NCBI RefSeq assembly: GCF_003591515.1
Contig: NZ_QZCG01000006.1
Location: 1 to 64,000, forward strand
Direction of reading: 5' to 3'
Length of the DNA stretch: 64,000 bases
Source: Paracoccus onubensis
GTDB taxonomy: Bacteria > Pseudomonadota > Alphaproteobacteria > Rhodobacterales > Rhodobacteraceae
Every line of letters starts with the position of its first letter. The stretch's first letter is position 1. Shown piece by piece: positions 29,354 through 42,879 of this stretch. Position numbers and translations under genes: made by a program. A model generated the notes under the pieces. That model saw nothing but the letters and a program-made list of their open reading frames with translations. It was not told where the DNA came from and made no database searches.

Positions 29354-30854
29354 TATCCGTCCCGGCGGGGCTCTGGCCTTCCACGGCATCTGCGCCTGCT
29401 GCCGCGGACTCGGGTGCGACAAGCGAATGCGCTGCCGTGGCGGCGGCCTGATCGGCGCCCATCATCGAGGCCGCGCCAAGCAAAAGGACAGCCGCGGGCA
29501 CGATCAAAGCCAGATATTGCATCAATCCCATACGGCTTGCGATGGCGTCACCTTCGGCGCCGAAATACATATAATAGACGATCCGCAGGTAATAGAACGC
29601 GCCAATGACCGAAGCGACGACGCCCATCACCGCAAGCCAGGCCATGCCCGAGTCGACCGCCGCCGAAAGCACGCCAAGCTTGGCGAAAAAGCCCAGAAAA
29701 GGCGGAACGCCGGCAAGGCTGAACATCAGGAACAGCACAGCCATTCCCTTTGTCGGCTCGGACAGGGCAAAGCGGTTCAGGCTGTCCAGATCGGTCACCG
29801 GTTCGCCGTCACGCTCCATCGAGAGGATAAAGGCAAAGGTGCCGACATTCATCACCGCATAGATCGCCATATAAAGCAGCATCGCCTGCACCCCGTCGGC
29901 GGTGCCAGAAGCAAGTCCGACCAGCGCGAACCCCATATGCGCGATCGAGGAATAGGCCATCAGGCGCTTGATATTGCGCTGCCCGATCCCGGCAATCGAG
30001 CCAAGGAACATCGACATGACCGCAAGCGCCGCGACGATCTGTCCCCAGTCATCGGTCACGTTCCCGAATGCGCCGAACAACAGCCGTGCCAGAAGCGCCA
30101 TGGCCGCGACCTTGGGCGCGGTGGCGAAGAAGGCCGCAACCGGCGTGGGCGCACCTTCATAGACATCTGGCGTCCACATATGGAACGGTACCGCCGAGAC
30201 CTTGAAGGCAAGACCGACCAGCAGGAAGACCAGACCGAACAGAATCCCGATCGACAGGCTGTCGCCGGTCACGGTTCCCGCAATCGCTTCGAAATTCGTG
30301 GTTCCCGCAAAGCCATAGACCAACGAGGCGCCGAACAGCAACAGCCCCGAACTAAGCGCGCCAAGCACGAAATACTTGAGCCCTGCCTCCGATGATTTGG
30401 CGCTTTCCCGACGCATCGCCGCCACGACGTAAAGCGACAGCGATTGCAGCTCCAGGCCCAGATAAAGCGACAGCAGATCCCCGGCGGAAACCATCATCAT
30501 CATGCCGATTGCGGCCAGGGTGATCAGGATGGGATATTCGAATCTCATCAATCCGCGCCGCATCATGTAATCCGCGCTCATTGCAAGAACTGCGGCGGCA
30601 GAGACAAGGATCGTCACCTTCGCGAAGCGCGCAAAGGAATCGTCGATGAACATGCCATAAAAAGCGGTCCGCTGAGCGGGCTGGTTGCCAAGGCCGATAT
30701 ATAGCCCCGCCAGCAGCAGCGCCGCGACAGTCGCCCACATGATCGGCTTTGCAATGGCATCCTTGCCGAAATAAGCCCCGGCCAACAGCGCCACCAGCGC
30801 ATAGATGGCCAGCAGCAGCTCGGGCAGAATGGTCGAGAAATCGAGCGCGGTCAT
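29346..30854 (-). CDS. nuoN: NADH-quinone oxidoreductase subunit N
   Basis: A 502-aa antiporter-like membrane subunit of complex I with about 14 helices, part of the proton-pumping arm. Typical elements are [23 protein letters not shown], containing the channel Lys, and [16 protein letters not shown]. The ATG at 30854 gives [20 protein letters not shown], the normal start; an upstream frame of 46 codons is not supported. It lies ten bases after nuoM and overlaps birA. Confidence 0.97.
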   Translation of the reverse strand: MTALDFSTILPELLLAIYALVALLAGAYFGKDAIAKPIMWATVAALLLAGLYIGLGNQPAQRTAFYGMFIDDSFARFAKVTILVSAAAVLAMSADYMMRRGLMRFEYPILITLAAIGMMMMVSAGDLLSLYLGLELQSLSLYVVAAMRRESAKSSEAGLKYFVLGALSSGLLLFGASLVYGFAGTTNFEAIAGTVTGDSLSIGILFGLVFLLVGLAFKVSAVPFHMWTPDVYEGAPTPVAAFFATAPKVAAMALLARLLFGAFGNVTDDWGQIVAALAVMSMFLGSIAGIGQRNIKRLMAYSSIAHMGFALVGLASGTADGVQAMLLYMAIYAVMNVGTFAFILSMERDGEPVTDLDSLNRFALSEPTKGMAVLFLMFSLAGVPPFLGFFAKLGVLSAAVDSGMAWLAVMGVVASVIGAFYYLRIVYYMYFGAEGDAIASRMGLMQYLALIVPAAVLLLGAASMMGADQAAATAAHSLVAPESAAAGADAVEGQSPAGTDSE

Positions 30855-30864
30855 CTTGCTTTCC

Positions 30865-32433
30865 TCAATGGCTGGACTCAGAGGCGGCGGCAGAGCCAAG
30901 CGGGGCAAGCCCGTCGGCCGCCTCGTGCGGCAGAGCGTCGGTATAGCCGGCCAGCAGCGCCTCGACTGCGGGGCCGGTGATATCGGTGACAAGGCGCGGA
31001 TAGACGCCCAGAAGCAGAGTCATCGCAACCAGCGGCGCGAAAATCCATTTCTCGCGCGGCGTCAGATCGCTGATCATCTTGAGACTTTCCTTGATCAACG
31101 CGCCAAGCGTCACCCGGCGATAAAGCCACAGCGCATAGGCTGCCGAAAGGATCACGCCTGTCGCGGCGACAAAGGCCACCCAGGTATTCGCCTTGAACGT
31201 TCCCATCAATGTCAGGAATTCACCTACGAAACCCGAGGTTCCGGGCAGGCCGACATTGGCAAGCGTGAAGAACATGAACACCAGCGCATAGGCAGGCATC
31301 CGGTTCACAAGCCCGCCATAGGCATCAATCTCGCGCGTGTGCATCCGGTCATAGATGACGCCGACACACAGGAACAGCGCGCCCGAGATGAACCCATGCG
31401 ACAGCATCTGGAAAATCGCCCCGTCCAGCCCCTGCTGATTGGCGGCAAAAATCCCCATGGTCACATAACCCATATGCGCCACCGATGAATAGGCGATCAA
31501 CTTCTTCATGTCCGACTGCGCCATGGCCACCAGCGAAGTGTAGACAATGGCGATCGCCGACATCCAGAAGACCAGCGGCTGCAACATCTCGCTTGCCACC
31601 GGGAACATCGGCAGCGAGAACCGCAGGAAACCATAGCCGCCCATCTTCAACAGCACCGCCGCCAGCACGACCGAGCCCGCGGTGGGTGCCTGAACATGGG
31701 CGTCCGGCAACCAGGTATGCACCGGCCACATCGGCATCTTCACCGCAAAACTGGCGAAGAAGGCCAGGAACAGCAGCGTCTGCATGCCGCCAACGATGGT
31801 GAATCCCAGTACCCGCAGCGTCTCGGACGGGAAATTATAGTCCAGCAAAACGGCGATATCCGTCGTACCCGCGGTCCGGTACATGGCGATCATCGCAACC
31901 AGCATCAGCACCGAGCCAAGGAAGGTATAGAGAAAGAACTTGAACGCCGCATAGATACGGTTCTGGCCGCCCCAGATGCCGATGATCAGGAACATCGGGA
32001 TCAGCCCGGCCTCGAAGAACAGGTAGAACAGGAACAGGTCAAGCGCCGTGAAAACGCCGATCATCAGCCCCTCAAGGGCCAGAAAGGCGATCATGTATTC
32101 CTTCACACGCGCATTGACGTCCCATGTTGACAGAATCGTCAGCGGCATCAGGAAGGTGGTCAGCATCACGAACAGGATCGAGATGCCATCGACGCCCATC
32201 TTGTAGCGCAGACCCATGATCCATGCATGATCCTCGACGAACTGGAACCCGGTATCGGCCGGATTGAAGCCCGTCAGCAGGAACAGCGAGATCACGAATG
32301 TCGCCGATGTCGCGATCAGTGCCAGCCATTTGGCATTCTTTTGCGCCGCTTCGTCATCGCCGCGCAGGAACAGCGCCAGAATGATGGCCGCAACAATTGG
32401 CAGAAAGGTAATGATCGAAAGTAAGTTCGTCAT
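30865..32433 (-). CDS. nuoM: NADH-quinone oxidoreductase subunit M
   Basis: A 522-aa antiporter-like subunit of the membrane arm, about 14 helices. Diagnostic elements are the conserved Glu region [17 protein letters not shown] (about residue 140), [30 protein letters not shown] as the discontinuous helix with the key Lys, and [16 protein letters not shown]. Length is close to E. coli NuoM (509 aa). It starts one base after nuoL ends and is followed by nuoN. Confidence 0.98.
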   Translation of the reverse strand: MTNLLSIITFLPIVAAIILALFLRGDDEAAQKNAKWLALIATSATFVISLFLLTGFNPADTGFQFVEDHAWIMGLRYKMGVDGISILFVMLTTFLMPLTILSTWDVNARVKEYMIAFLALEGLMIGVFTALDLFLFYLFFEAGLIPMFLIIGIWGGQNRIYAAFKFFLYTFLGSVLMLVAMIAMYRTAGTTDIAVLLDYNFPSETLRVLGFTIVGGMQTLLFLAFFASFAVKMPMWPVHTWLPDAHVQAPTAGSVVLAAVLLKMGGYGFLRFSLPMFPVASEMLQPLVFWMSAIAIVYTSLVAMAQSDMKKLIAYSSVAHMGYVTMGIFAANQQGLDGAIFQMLSHGFISGALFLCVGVIYDRMHTREIDAYGGLVNRMPAYALVFMFFTLANVGLPGTSGFVGEFLTLMGTFKANTWVAFVAATGVILSAAYALWLYRRVTLGALIKESLKMISDLTPREKWIFAPLVAMTLLLGVYPRLVTDITGPAVEALLAGYTDALPHEAADGLAPLGSAAASESSH

Positions 32434-32434
32434 A

Positions 32435-34591
32435 TCAGTGCGTTCCCCGCATCATTACCCAGATCAGCAAGCCCACGATGCCAAGAACCATCGCGAAGGC
32501 GTAATGGAACAGGTAGCCAGACTGCACCCGACCGGCAAAGCGCGTCAGACGCGGGATGATTCCCATGGCTATCCCGTTGATGGTGCCGTCGATAACCACT
32601 CCGTCGCCGCCCGTCCACAGCTTGCGGCCAAGCCATTTGGCAGGACGGACGAAAACGACTTCGTAAAGCTCATCGAAATACCATTTGTTCAGCAGGAACT
32701 GATATAGCGCAGGCTGCTGGGCAGCCAGTTTTGCGGGGGCCTGCGGATAACGGATGTAAAAGAGCCACGCAACCAGCAATCCTCCAAGCATGGCAATGAA
32801 CGGCGAAACCTTGACCCATGCGGGCGAATGATGCGCCTCGTCCAGAACATGATTGCCGGGATGCATGTAGATCGCGCCGCCGACCGGTGCCGGAACGTCG
32901 GTGGCAATCGCCTGTTCCTCACCCTCTGCGGGATCAGTCCCGGTCGCCGCTTCACCCTCAGCGGGTGCTGCCGCTTCCTGCCCTTCGGCGGCAGCGGTTT
33001 CCTCGCCCGTGCCCTCTTCGGCTTCGGCCTCTTCATGCCCGGCCTCGGCGCTGGCATGGGCCTCGCCATGCCCCATATGGAAGAATTCGGCCACACGGTC
33101 ATGACTGCCGAAGAAAGGCTGATACCAGACCATCCCGGCAAAGATCGCCCCGACCGCCAGAACACCCAGAGGCACAGTCATGACGCGCGGGCTTTCATGG
33201 GCGTGGTCATGCGCATGATGATCGCCGCGCGGCTTGCCCCAGAAGGTCATGAACATCAGCCGCCAGCTATAAAAGCTGGTGAATGCCGCAGCAATGACCA
33301 GCATCCAGAACGCATAGGTATTGCCTGCCCATGCGCTTTCGATCGCGGCGTCCTTGGACAGGAAGCCTGCGAAACCGATATGCGTCAGCGGTATCCCGAC
33401 CCCGGTAATCGCCAGCGTGCCGATCAGCATCGCGGCGAAAGTCAGCGGCACTTTCTTCCGCAACCCGCCATAATTCCGCATATCCTGTTCATGATGCATC
33501 GCATGAATGACCGAGCCTGCGCCAAGGAACAGCATGGCCTTGAAGAAGGCATGGGTCAGCAGGTGGAACATCGCCACCGAATAGACGCCTACACCGGCAG
33601 CCACGAACATATAGCCCAGCTGTGAACAGGTCGAATAGGCGATCACCCGCTTGATATCGTTCTGCACCAGCCCCACGGTCGCCGCGAAAAACGCCGTTGT
33701 CGCGCCAATGACGGTAATGAAGGTCTTGGCATCCGGGGCGAACTCATACAAGGGCGACATCCGGCAGACGAGGAAGACCCCCGCCGTCACCATCGTCGCG
33801 GCGTGGATCAGGGCGGAAACCGGCGTCGGACCCTCCATCGCGTCGGGCAGCCATGTATGCAGCAGAAGCTGTGCGGATTTCCCCATCGCGCCGATGAACA
33901 GCAGCACCGCGATAACCTCGACTGCGTTCCAGTCGCTCCAGAGGAAGTGCATCTGTGTTTGCGCCAGTTCCGGCACCTGTTCGAAAACCGTGTCGAACTG
34001 GATCGAGCCGGTCATCCAGTACAGGCCGAAAATCCCCAGCAGGAACCCGAAATCGCCTACCCGGTTGACGATGAACGCCTTCATCGCCGCCGCGCCCGCC
34101 GATTGCTTCCTGAAATAGAAACCGATCAGCAGGTAAGAGGCGACGCCCACACCCTCCCATCCGAAGAACATCTGCAACAGATTGTCAGCGGTCACCAGCA
34201 TCAGCATGGCAAAGGTAAAGAAGGACAGATAGGCGAAGAAGCGCGCCTTGTAGTTCTGATCATGGTCGAAATTATCGTCATGGGCCATGTAGCCCATCGA
34301 ATACAGATGGACGAGCGCCGAAACCGTCGTCACCACCACCAGCATGATCGCTGTCAGCCGATCCAGCCGGATGGCCCATTCCGAGGTGAAATCACCCGAA
34401 ACCACCCAGTCGAACACCGGCAGATGCTGTACTTCGCCATCGAAGCTGAGGAAGATGATCCAGCTGAACAGCGCCGCCGCGAACAGGATGCCCGTTGTCA
34501 GATATTGCGCCGCCGTCTCGCCGATCACGCGCCAGCCGAAACCGGCGATGATCGCACCCAGCAGTGGGGCAAAAAGGATGAATTGCGCCAT
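32435..34591 (-). CDS. nuoL: NADH-quinone oxidoreductase subunit L, with an acidic low-complexity insert
   Basis: A 718-aa distal antiporter-like subunit of complex I, with about 16 helices and the long lateral helix near the C-terminus. Conserved parts include [18 protein letters not shown] (141-158), [26 protein letters not shown] (235-260) and [15 protein letters not shown]. It is about 100 residues longer than E. coli NuoL (613 aa). Most of the extra length is an Ala/Glu/Gly-rich segment at residues 509-570, preceded by a His-rich HHAHDHAHE at 458-466, both between membrane segments. Expression is with the nuo operon; nuoK lies six bases upstream. Confidence 0.97.
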   Translation of the reverse strand: MAQFILFAPLLGAIIAGFGWRVIGETAAQYLTTGILFAAALFSWIIFLSFDGEVQHLPVFDWVVSGDFTSEWAIRLDRLTAIMLVVVTTVSALVHLYSMGYMAHDDNFDHDQNYKARFFAYLSFFTFAMLMLVTADNLLQMFFGWEGVGVASYLLIGFYFRKQSAGAAAMKAFIVNRVGDFGFLLGIFGLYWMTGSIQFDTVFEQVPELAQTQMHFLWSDWNAVEVIAVLLFIGAMGKSAQLLLHTWLPDAMEGPTPVSALIHAATMVTAGVFLVCRMSPLYEFAPDAKTFITVIGATTAFFAATVGLVQNDIKRVIAYSTCSQLGYMFVAAGVGVYSVAMFHLLTHAFFKAMLFLGAGSVIHAMHHEQDMRNYGGLRKKVPLTFAAMLIGTLAITGVGIPLTHIGFAGFLSKDAAIESAWAGNTYAFWMLVIAAAFTSFYSWRLMFMTFWGKPRGDHHAHDHAHESPRVMTVPLGVLAVGAIFAGMVWYQPFFGSHDRVAEFFHMGHGEAHASAEAGHEEAEAEEGTGEETAAAEGQEAAAPAEGEAATGTDPAEGEEQAIATDVPAPVGGAIYMHPGNHVLDEAHHSPAWVKVSPFIAMLGGLLVAWLFYIRYPQAPAKLAAQQPALYQFLLNKWYFDELYEVVFVRPAKWLGRKLWTGGDGVVIDGTINGIAMGIIPRLTRFAGRVQSGYLFHYAFAMVLGIVGLLIWVMMRGTH

Positions 34592-34597
34592 GTCTCC

Positions 34598-34915
<318 letters not shown>

Positions 34916-34924
34916 TCAGGGTTT

Positions 34925-35005
34925 TTACCCACTGAAATATCCGTTTGCCACAAGAACCGCTGCCAGGATTCCGATGGCTATTGCAATTATGCTGCCGGTC
35001 CTCAA
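34925..35005 (-). CDS. possible 26-residue membrane microprotein between nuoJ and nuoK
   Basis: A TTG at 35005 overlaps the nuoJ stop (TTGA) and opens 26 codons ending in TAA at 34925. The peptide starts [20 protein letters not shown], one hydrophobic helix, and ends NGYFSG. It therefore fits a single-pass inner-membrane peptide positioned in the middle of a complex I membrane-arm gene string. The gap of 98 bases is unusually large for this operon, where most genes overlap or abut. Against it: the start is TTG, the frame is short, and the tail coincides with a CACTGAAATATCC motif found at another intergenic repeat. I cannot name a family. Confidence 0.4.
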   Translation of the reverse strand: MRTGSIIAIAIGILAAVLVANGYFSG

Positions 35006-35600
35006 AGCCCCTGCCCCGGTTTCACGTCACGCAGTTCCATGGTTTTGGCTGGATCGCGGTGCATCTGTTCGATCACGTCCTGCCGCTTGATGTCGCGGCG
35101 GTGGCGCATGGTCAGCGTGATCGCCCCGATCATTGCCACCAGCAATACCAGACCGGCAAGCTGGAAGGGCAGCATATAATGGTCATAAAGCACGTTGCCG
35201 ATCGCATGCGAGTTCATCGCCTCGCCCGTGATCGGGACGGCGCGCAATGCCTCGGCGTCCTGTGCGCTTTCCCAGGCTCCGAGCGCGATCCCAAGCTGCG
35301 CCATCAGGACGATGGCGATCAGCCCGCCAAGCGGAAGATAGCGGGCAAATTCTCCTTTGAGCTCGGCAAAATCCACATCCAGCATCATGACGACGAACAG
35401 GAAGAGAACCGCAACCGCGCCGACATAGACGATCACCAGCAACATCGCCACGAATTCCGCCCCCTGCAGTACGAACAGGCCCGCAGCCGACAGGAACGCC
35501 AGGATCAGCCACAGGACCGAATGCACCGGGTTTCTGGACAGCACGACCATGAATCCGGCCACGCAGACAGAGATCGCGAACAGGTAGAATGCAAGTGTAA

Positions 35601-35604
<4 letters not shown>
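35002..35604 (-). CDS. nuoJ: NADH-quinone oxidoreductase subunit J
   Basis: A 200-aa membrane subunit (ND6 homologue) with about five helices; the helix 3 region [21 protein letters not shown] (residues 55-75), which forms the characteristic pi-bulge segment, is intact. The C-terminus is hydrophilic. Its ATG overlaps the stop of the preceding carboxymuconolactone-decarboxylase-like gene (ATGA), so an accessory gene is translationally coupled to a core subunit. Confidence 0.97.
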
Positions 35605-36502
<898 letters not shown>

Positions 36503-37534
36503 TTATGCTCCCGCCCAGCGGGTCCAGAACCCGCCAAGCACTTCATATTTTACAAGAAATGCCACGATCACGACCCAGCCCAGTGACAGCGGCAGGAACA
36601 CTTTCCAGCCGATCCGCATAAGCTGATCATAGCGGTAACGCGGCACGATGGCCTTCACCATGGCGAACATGAAGAACCAGAAGGCCATCTTCAGGACCAT
36701 CCACAGCGCCCCGTCGGGAATACCCGGAATGGGCGACAGCCAGCCGCCGAAGAACAGCAGCGAGATCAGTGCGCACATCAGCCACATGGCGATATATTCG
36801 CCGGCCATGAACAGCAGATAGGGCGTCGAGGAATATTCGACCATGAAGCCTGCGACCAATTCGGATTCCGCCTCGGGCAGATCGAAGGGCGGACGGTTGG
36901 TTTCGGCCAGTGCCGAGACGAAGAACAGCACCAGCATCGGCAGATGCGGCAGCCAGTACCACGACAACAGCCCGGCCCCGCTTTGCGACTCGACGATGGC
37001 GGTCAGGTTCATCGAGCCGGACGAGATGATGATGCCGATGATGATCAGGCCAAGGCTGACTTCGTATGAGATCATCTGAGCGGCGGAACGCAGCGAGCCC
37101 AGGAACGGATATTTCGAGTTGGAGGCCCAGCCGCCCATGATCACGCCATATACTTCCAGCGAGGACACGGCAAAGATGAACAGAATGCCGACATTGATAT
37201 CGGCCATCACCCAGCCCGGCGCGAAGGGAATCGCAACGAATGCCAGCAGCGCCAGCACCATCGACAGGAAAGGCGCAAGGAAGAATACGAATTTATCCGC
37301 ACCGGCGGGAACGACGATTTCCTTGACGACATATTTCAAGGCGTCGGCGAAGGTCTGCAAAAGCCCCCAGGGTCCGACCACGTTCGGGCCGCGCCGCATC
37401 TGAACCGCAGCCCAGATCTTGCGGTCGCCATAAACCAGATAGATGAGCGAACCCATCACAAAGGCGATCAACGCAAGTCCCTGCAACAGCAGGCTGATTG
37501 CGATGCCCAAAGAGGATGCCCAGAATTCAGCCAT
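36503..37534 (-). CDS. nuoH: NADH-quinone oxidoreductase subunit H
   Basis: A 343-aa membrane subunit (ND1 homologue) with about eight helices; it forms much of the quinone site together with NuoB and NuoD. Seen are [23 protein letters not shown] (46-68), the acidic loop [29 protein letters not shown] (about 208-236, shown here as landmark only) and the conserved C-terminal segment. It sits between an accessory lipoprotein gene and nuoI. Confidence 0.98.
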   Translation of the reverse strand: MAEFWASSLGIAISLLLQGLALIAFVMGSLIYLVYGDRKIWAAVQMRRGPNVVGPWGLLQTFADALKYVVKEIVVPAGADKFVFFLAPFLSMVLALLAFVAIPFAPGWVMADINVGILFIFAVSSLEVYGVIMGGWASNSKYPFLGSLRSAAQMISYEVSLGLIIIGIIISSGSMNLTAIVESQSGAGLLSWYWLPHLPMLVLFFVSALAETNRPPFDLPEAESELVAGFMVEYSSTPYLLFMAGEYIAMWLMCALISLLFFGGWLSPIPGIPDGALWMVLKMAFWFFMFAMVKAIVPRYRYDQLMRIGWKVFLPLSLGWVVIVAFLVKYEVLGGFWTRWAGA

Positions 37535-37552
37535 ATAGCCCGTCCCTCTGCC

Positions 37553-38326
37553 TTATGCCGCGGGAATGCCGCGTGCCTTGCACTCTTGCAAAGCGTCTTG
37601 TGTTTCCATGACCCGCAATCCCAGCGGCTTTTCGTCCGAGATCGTGAATGCCGCGTTGATCAGTACTTTCCCGTTACGTGTATCCTGTAACGTACGGATA
37701 TGACGTCCGTAATTCGCTCCCGAGTCATTCGCCCACCCGGCCAGTGCGCAGGTGGCATACGAAAAGGCGATATCGGCGTCCACCCCTTTACGCAGATTTG
37801 CCTTAACGCTGACCAGATCGTCACCCTTGCCGGGATTCAGAACCACCACCTGCACCGCAAGGAAATCCTCGGGATCGATCTTGGCCCCTTCCCTCATATT
37901 CGGCAAAAGCGGCTGTGTCCGCGCGGCGAACGCCTCGATCATCTTCTGCTGCGCCGATTTGCGCGGTGGCCGACCGGGTTCGGCAGGACCGGCAACGCCC
38001 GAAAGGTCGATATCCAGATTGGCGTTCAACGCCATCAGGTCGGCCTCGGTGATTGCAAAGGCCTCCTTCCCTTCCGGCGAATCGAGATCCATCGAGGTCA
38101 CCTCGCCATCCGGTTCGAGAATCAGGATTTCACCGGATTTCGTCGAAACCCGCGCCAGTTTCAGCTCCCCTGCTTTCGCAGACTGACCGGCGGATCCGAC
38201 CCGGGCCACCAGATAATTGGGCTTTTCCGGAGGGCGCTGCGGCTTGTCCCCCGCCCCACAACCAGCCAGCAACAGCACCCCCAGAAGGGCGAGGCGAAAC
38301 ACGGGCTTGCGAGGGGCTGGCAGCAT
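37553..38326 (-). CDS. lipoprotein of unknown function between nuoG and nuoH
   Basis: A 257-aa product beginning MLPAPRKPVFRLALLGVLLL and then the lipobox LLAGC, so it should be lipid-modified and sit on the periplasmic side of a membrane. After a Pro-rich linker, the mature part contains no domain I recognise, apart from conserved-looking ITEADLMALN and YGRHIRTLQDTRNGK segments. The ATG at 38326 is used because it starts directly at the signal; the frame extends further upstream inside nuoG. It lies five bases after nuoG and 18 before nuoH. Whether it touches complex I is unknown: the enzyme has no large periplasmic domain. Confidence 0.75.
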   Translation of the reverse strand: MLPAPRKPVFRLALLGVLLLAGCGAGDKPQRPPEKPNYLVARVGSAGQSAKAGELKLARVSTKSGEILILEPDGEVTSMDLDSPEGKEAFAITEADLMALNANLDIDLSGVAGPAEPGRPPRKSAQQKMIEAFAARTQPLLPNMREGAKIDPEDFLAVQVVVLNPGKGDDLVSVKANLRKGVDADIAFSYATCALAGWANDSGANYGRHIRTLQDTRNGKVLINAAFTISDEKPLGLRVMETQDALQECKARGIPAA

Positions 38327-38331
38327 ATCGA

Positions 38332-40356
38332 TTACTCCGCAGCTATGGCCGGCGCATGACGCGCCGCGGCCATACGCGACAATTCCCCCATCAGGGGCGA
38401 ACTGCGCGCGATTGGGTTGGTGAGATAGAAATCCTTGATCGGATTGCTGAAATCCGCGCGTCCAAGATCGGCCAGTTCCAAAGCCTGCCATTCGTTCTCG
38501 GGCACCTGATCGATCAGGGCCAGATGCGGAACCGCCTTGATCAGGGCACGGCGCAGTTGCGCCAGGCTATCCCAGGGTAATGCCTGACCCAGTTCCGCGG
38601 AAAGCGCACGCAGGATCGCCCAGTTCTCCTTGGCCTCGCCCGGCGCAAAATTGGCACGCAGCGCCAGTTGCGGACGGCCTTCGGTATTCACGAACAACCC
38701 GTTTTCCTCGGTGTAGCAGGCCGCAGGCAGGATCACATCGGCGCGATGCGCCCCCCTGTCGCCATGGCTTCCCTGATAGATCACGAACTGCCCTTCGGCG
38801 ATTTCGACCTCGTCAGCACCAAGATTGAAGATCACCTCGGCACCCTCGATGGCCGCGGGCAATCCGCCTTCGGTCACGGCGCCGACATCCATCGCGCCCA
38901 CGCGCGAGGCGGCCGTATGCAGGATCAGCAACCCGGAATTCGAGTTCTCGGCCAGTTTCATCGCATGGGCAAGAACCGCCTCGCCATCGGCCTCTCGGAT
39001 GGCACCCTGACCAACGATGACCAGCGTCGGCTTATCACGGGTCTCATCGCTGATTTTCTGTGAAGACAGCTTTTCAAGTGCCGCTCGATCCGTGCCGACA
39101 TGGGCGTAATCATAGGTCAGATCGACGGCCTCGCCCACCAGCCCGATCTGTGCGCCGGCAGCCCACGCCTTGCGGATACGGGCATTCAATACCGGGGCCT
39201 CTTCTCTGGGATTGGTGCCGATCAACTGGATCATCGCGGCATTATCGATATCCTCGATCCGCGCCGTCCCCGCATAGCCCGCGCGGTTTCCGGCAGGCAG
39301 CCGTGCCCCGTCGGTGCGGCATTCGACATTGCCGCCGAACCCCTCGATCAGCGTCTTCAGGCTGAAGGCGGCTTCGGTCGGGGCCAGATCGCCGACCAGC
39401 CCCGCAATTTTCTTGCCTTGCATCGCACGGGCCGCAGCGGTCAAAGCCTCGGGCCATGTTGCCACCCGCAATTTACCATTCTCGCGGATATAGGGCCGGT
39501 CCAGCCGCTGACGGCGCAGCCCGTCCCAGACGAAGCGGGACTTGTCGCTGATCCATTCCTCATTCACGCCATCATGGTTACGAGGCATGATCCGCATTAC
39601 CTCGCGTCCCTTGGTATCGACGCGAATATTGCTGCCAAGCGCATCCATGACGTCGATCGTCTCGGTCTTGGTCAGTTCCCACGGGCGGGCGGTGAAGGCA
39701 TAGGGCTTGCTGACCAAGGCGCCGACCGGGCAAAGATCAATGATATTGCCCTGCAGGTTCGAGGCCAGCGTTTCGTTCAGATAACTGGTGATCTCACTGT
39801 CTTCGCCGCGTCCGGTCTGGCCCATCTGGGTGATCCCCGCCACCTCGGACGTGAAGCGCACGCAGCGGGTGCAGGAGATGCAGCGGGTCATATGTGTCTC
39901 GACCAGCGGCCCGAGATTAAGCTCCTCCGAAGCTCGCTTGGGTTCGCGATAACGGCTGAAATCGACGCCGTAAGCCATGGCCTGATCCTGAAGATCGCAT
40001 TCGCCGCCCTGATCGCAGATCGGGCAATCCAGCGGGTGGTTGATCAGCAGAAACTCCATCACCCCTTCGCGCGCCTTCTTGACCATCGGGCTGTTGGTGC
40101 GGATCTCGCTCGGCGCACCTTCGGGCCCCGGACGCAAATCCTTGACTTGCATGGCACAGGAGGCCGCCGGCTTGGGCGGGCCGCCGACCACTTCGACCAG
40201 ACACATCCGGCAGTTTCCGGCAATCGACAGCCGCTCGTGATAGCAGAAGCGCGGAATCTCGACCCCGGCCTGCTCGCAAGCCTGAATGAGAGTCAGGTTG
40301 GGATCGACCTCGATTTCCTTGCCGTCGATCTTGATTGTCCGCAATTCGGCCATCAT
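38332..40356 (-). CDS. nuoG: NADH-quinone oxidoreductase subunit G
   Basis: A 674-aa peripheral-arm subunit (75-kDa homologue). The iron-sulfur sites are all present: 2Fe-2S C38, C49, C52, C67; the His-ligated 4Fe-4S H107, C111, C114, C120; and the third cluster C159, C162, C165, C209. The molybdopterin-oxidoreductase-like fold follows but lacks a cofactor and the N7-cluster cysteines of E. coli. It starts with two adjacent ATGs after AAGGATGGA. A DUF5333-like gene precedes it by seven bases. Confidence 0.97.
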   Translation of the reverse strand: MMAELRTIKIDGKEIEVDPNLTLIQACEQAGVEIPRFCYHERLSIAGNCRMCLVEVVGGPPKPAASCAMQVKDLRPGPEGAPSEIRTNSPMVKKAREGVMEFLLINHPLDCPICDQGGECDLQDQAMAYGVDFSRYREPKRASEELNLGPLVETHMTRCISCTRCVRFTSEVAGITQMGQTGRGEDSEITSYLNETLASNLQGNIIDLCPVGALVSKPYAFTARPWELTKTETIDVMDALGSNIRVDTKGREVMRIMPRNHDGVNEEWISDKSRFVWDGLRRQRLDRPYIRENGKLRVATWPEALTAAARAMQGKKIAGLVGDLAPTEAAFSLKTLIEGFGGNVECRTDGARLPAGNRAGYAGTARIEDIDNAAMIQLIGTNPREEAPVLNARIRKAWAAGAQIGLVGEAVDLTYDYAHVGTDRAALEKLSSQKISDETRDKPTLVIVGQGAIREADGEAVLAHAMKLAENSNSGLLILHTAASRVGAMDVGAVTEGGLPAAIEGAEVIFNLGADEVEIAEGQFVIYQGSHGDRGAHRADVILPAACYTEENGLFVNTEGRPQLALRANFAPGEAKENWAILRALSAELGQALPWDSLAQLRRALIKAVPHLALIDQVPENEWQALELADLGRADFSNPIKDFYLTNPIARSSPLMGELSRMAAARHAPAIAAE

Positions 40357-40363
40357 TCCATCC

Positions 40364-40777
40364 TTACTTTGCGCTCAGAAGCGATCCGGTGACCGTCTTC
40401 TTCGCGATTTCATCCCGCCCAAGGCGGCAATAACTCTCTGCATCGCCGTTTGTCACGCCATTGCGGGCCATGTAATCCTCGGCCACGGCATAAATGCGCT
40501 GCTTATCGGCTTTGCTGTCCAGAAACGCCTCGATCTGGGCTTCGGAATATCCCTTGTCGCGCGCATATTTCTTGAGCGCGCGCGCCTGCGACCACGCATA
40601 AACCATTCTTGCACTGATCGAGGGGCATTCCCGTCGGATCCGGTCGGCGATCCGCGCCGCGATCAGGCGGTCATTGATATAACGCTCCTGGCTCAACGGC
40701 TCCAGCGCGACGGCGGGAATAGCGGTCAGGGTCAATGTCGCGGCAATTGCTGCCGCCATGCAGTTACGGGCTTTCAT
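40364..40777 (-). CDS. exported small protein, DUF5333-like, upstream of nuoG
   Basis: A 137-aa protein with a signal peptide ([20 protein letters not shown], cleavage after AVA before LEPLSQ). The mature part is helical, Arg/Lys-rich, with two Cys residues that could form a disulfide. I associate it from memory with DUF5333, a Rhodobacteraceae family found next to nuoG; a profile search would decide. The same frame stays open for 60 codons upstream to 40957, but the signal peptide supports the ATG at 40777. It is part of the nuo operon; function unknown. Confidence 0.7.
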   Translation of the reverse strand: MKARNCMAAAIAATLTLTAIPAVALEPLSQERYINDRLIAARIADRIRRECPSISARMVYAWSQARALKKYARDKGYSEAQIEAFLDSKADKQRIYAVAEDYMARNGVTNGDAESYCRLGRDEIAKKTVTGSLLSAK

Positions 40778-40794
40778 GGCTCGTGCCTCCGGTC

Positions 40795-40817
40795 TGTTAT
40801 GTCTGCCGGACATAACA
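40795..40817. promoter_or_regulatory. perfect dyad inside the nuo operon
   Basis: TGTTATGTC and GACATAACA form a perfect 9-bp inverted repeat with spacer TGCCG, 17 bases upstream of the DUF5333-like start, inside the largest gap of the operon (40778-40953). It could be an operator for an internal promoter or an mRNA-processing hairpin. The rest of the 176-base gap shows nothing recognisable. Confidence 0.5.
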
Positions 40818-40953
40818 CGGAACGCGGTCGCACGGTTCGGTGAAAGATGCGTGAAGGTCGCCACATGTCCGGCAAAACCCATCACAGCCGCGCCAGCCGC
40901 AATCACCGCCCTGCCGGACGGCGCGATCTGCATGGCTGAACGCAGGTTCATCA

Positions 40954-41337
40954 TCACTCGTTACACTCCCGGAAGCGATAGACCGACTTGCCCTGATGCT
41001 GCGACAGGTTACCCGGCCCGATCAGCCCCTTGCAATGAACCGCAAAGGCCCGATAGGCACCCTGTTCATCCGCGGCGGTCATCGGCTTGCCATCCGTACG
41101 GCTAACGACCCAACCCGATCCGGCGCCGGCAAGGTCGAGTGGCGATTGCGCGACGCCGGACGCCGCGCCGGCTTCAACCGCATCGACCCGATATTGCACG
41201 CCATTCACCTGAGCACTGGCAAGCGGCGGCGGAGCATCCGGGCCGCCGATGCCGAAACAGCCGGACAATGCAGTCAGCCCCAGCATGCCAACCAGAATTC
41301 CGGCACGATCAGCAATGTTACGGATTCCGATCATCAT
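40954..41337 (-). CDS. small lipoprotein of unknown function between nuoF and nuoG
   Basis: A 127-aa protein with an N-terminal signal and a lipobox (LTALSGC, Cys at residue 27). The mature part has about 100 residues with two further Cys (CKG and REC) and a predicted beta-rich pattern, [14 protein letters not shown] and [12 protein letters not shown]. No family recognised. It begins six bases after nuoF, whose stop it follows, and is clearly in the operon. Periplasmic location is inferred from the lipobox. A possible assembly or envelope role is speculation only. Confidence 0.72.
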   Translation of the reverse strand: MMIGIRNIADRAGILVGMLGLTALSGCFGIGGPDAPPPLASAQVNGVQYRVDAVEAGAASGVAQSPLDLAGAGSGWVVSRTDGKPMTAADEQGAYRAFAVHCKGLIGPGNLSQHQGKSVYRFRECNE

Positions 41338-41343
41338 TGCCCC

Positions 41344-42666
<1,323 letters not shown>

Positions 42667-42879
42667 TCAAGCATTCCTGCGCCGCCAAATACGCCAGGTC
42701 ACAAGCAGCGACCAGACAAAAGCGCCGATAGCGGCAAGATCGATCAGATAGGCCCATTTCGCGGCCCAGCCATATTGACTGCCAAGCCATTGCATCCCCA
42801 GCCAGCCGATCATCGCAATCGCGATGACAACGGCGACCAGCCGCATCTGCCCGCTATCCTGATCGCGCCGGTGATCCAT
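42667..42879 (-). CDS. small two-helix membrane protein, DUF5337-like
   Basis: A 70-aa protein with a charged N-terminus (about 12 residues), two hydrophobic helices (12-32 and 38-62) and a basic C-terminus TWRIWRRRN. I recall DUF5337 as a family of this size in the same operon position of Rhodobacteraceae; this needs a profile check. Its ATG overlaps the stop of the preceding helix-hairpin-helix protein by one base (TGATG), so the two are coupled. It may be an assembly or supernumerary membrane component; no direct evidence. Confidence 0.68.
   Translation of the reverse strand: MDHRRDQDSGQMRLVAVVIAIAMIGWLGMQWLGSQYGWAAKWAYLIDLAAIGAFVWSLLVTWRIWRRRNA

Noticed and set aside
40778..40957. N-terminal extension of 60 codons in front of the DUF5333-like protein
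   Set aside because: The frame is open, but the clear signal peptide begins at 40777, and an extension would bury it. The dyad at 40795 also fits untranslated DNA better.
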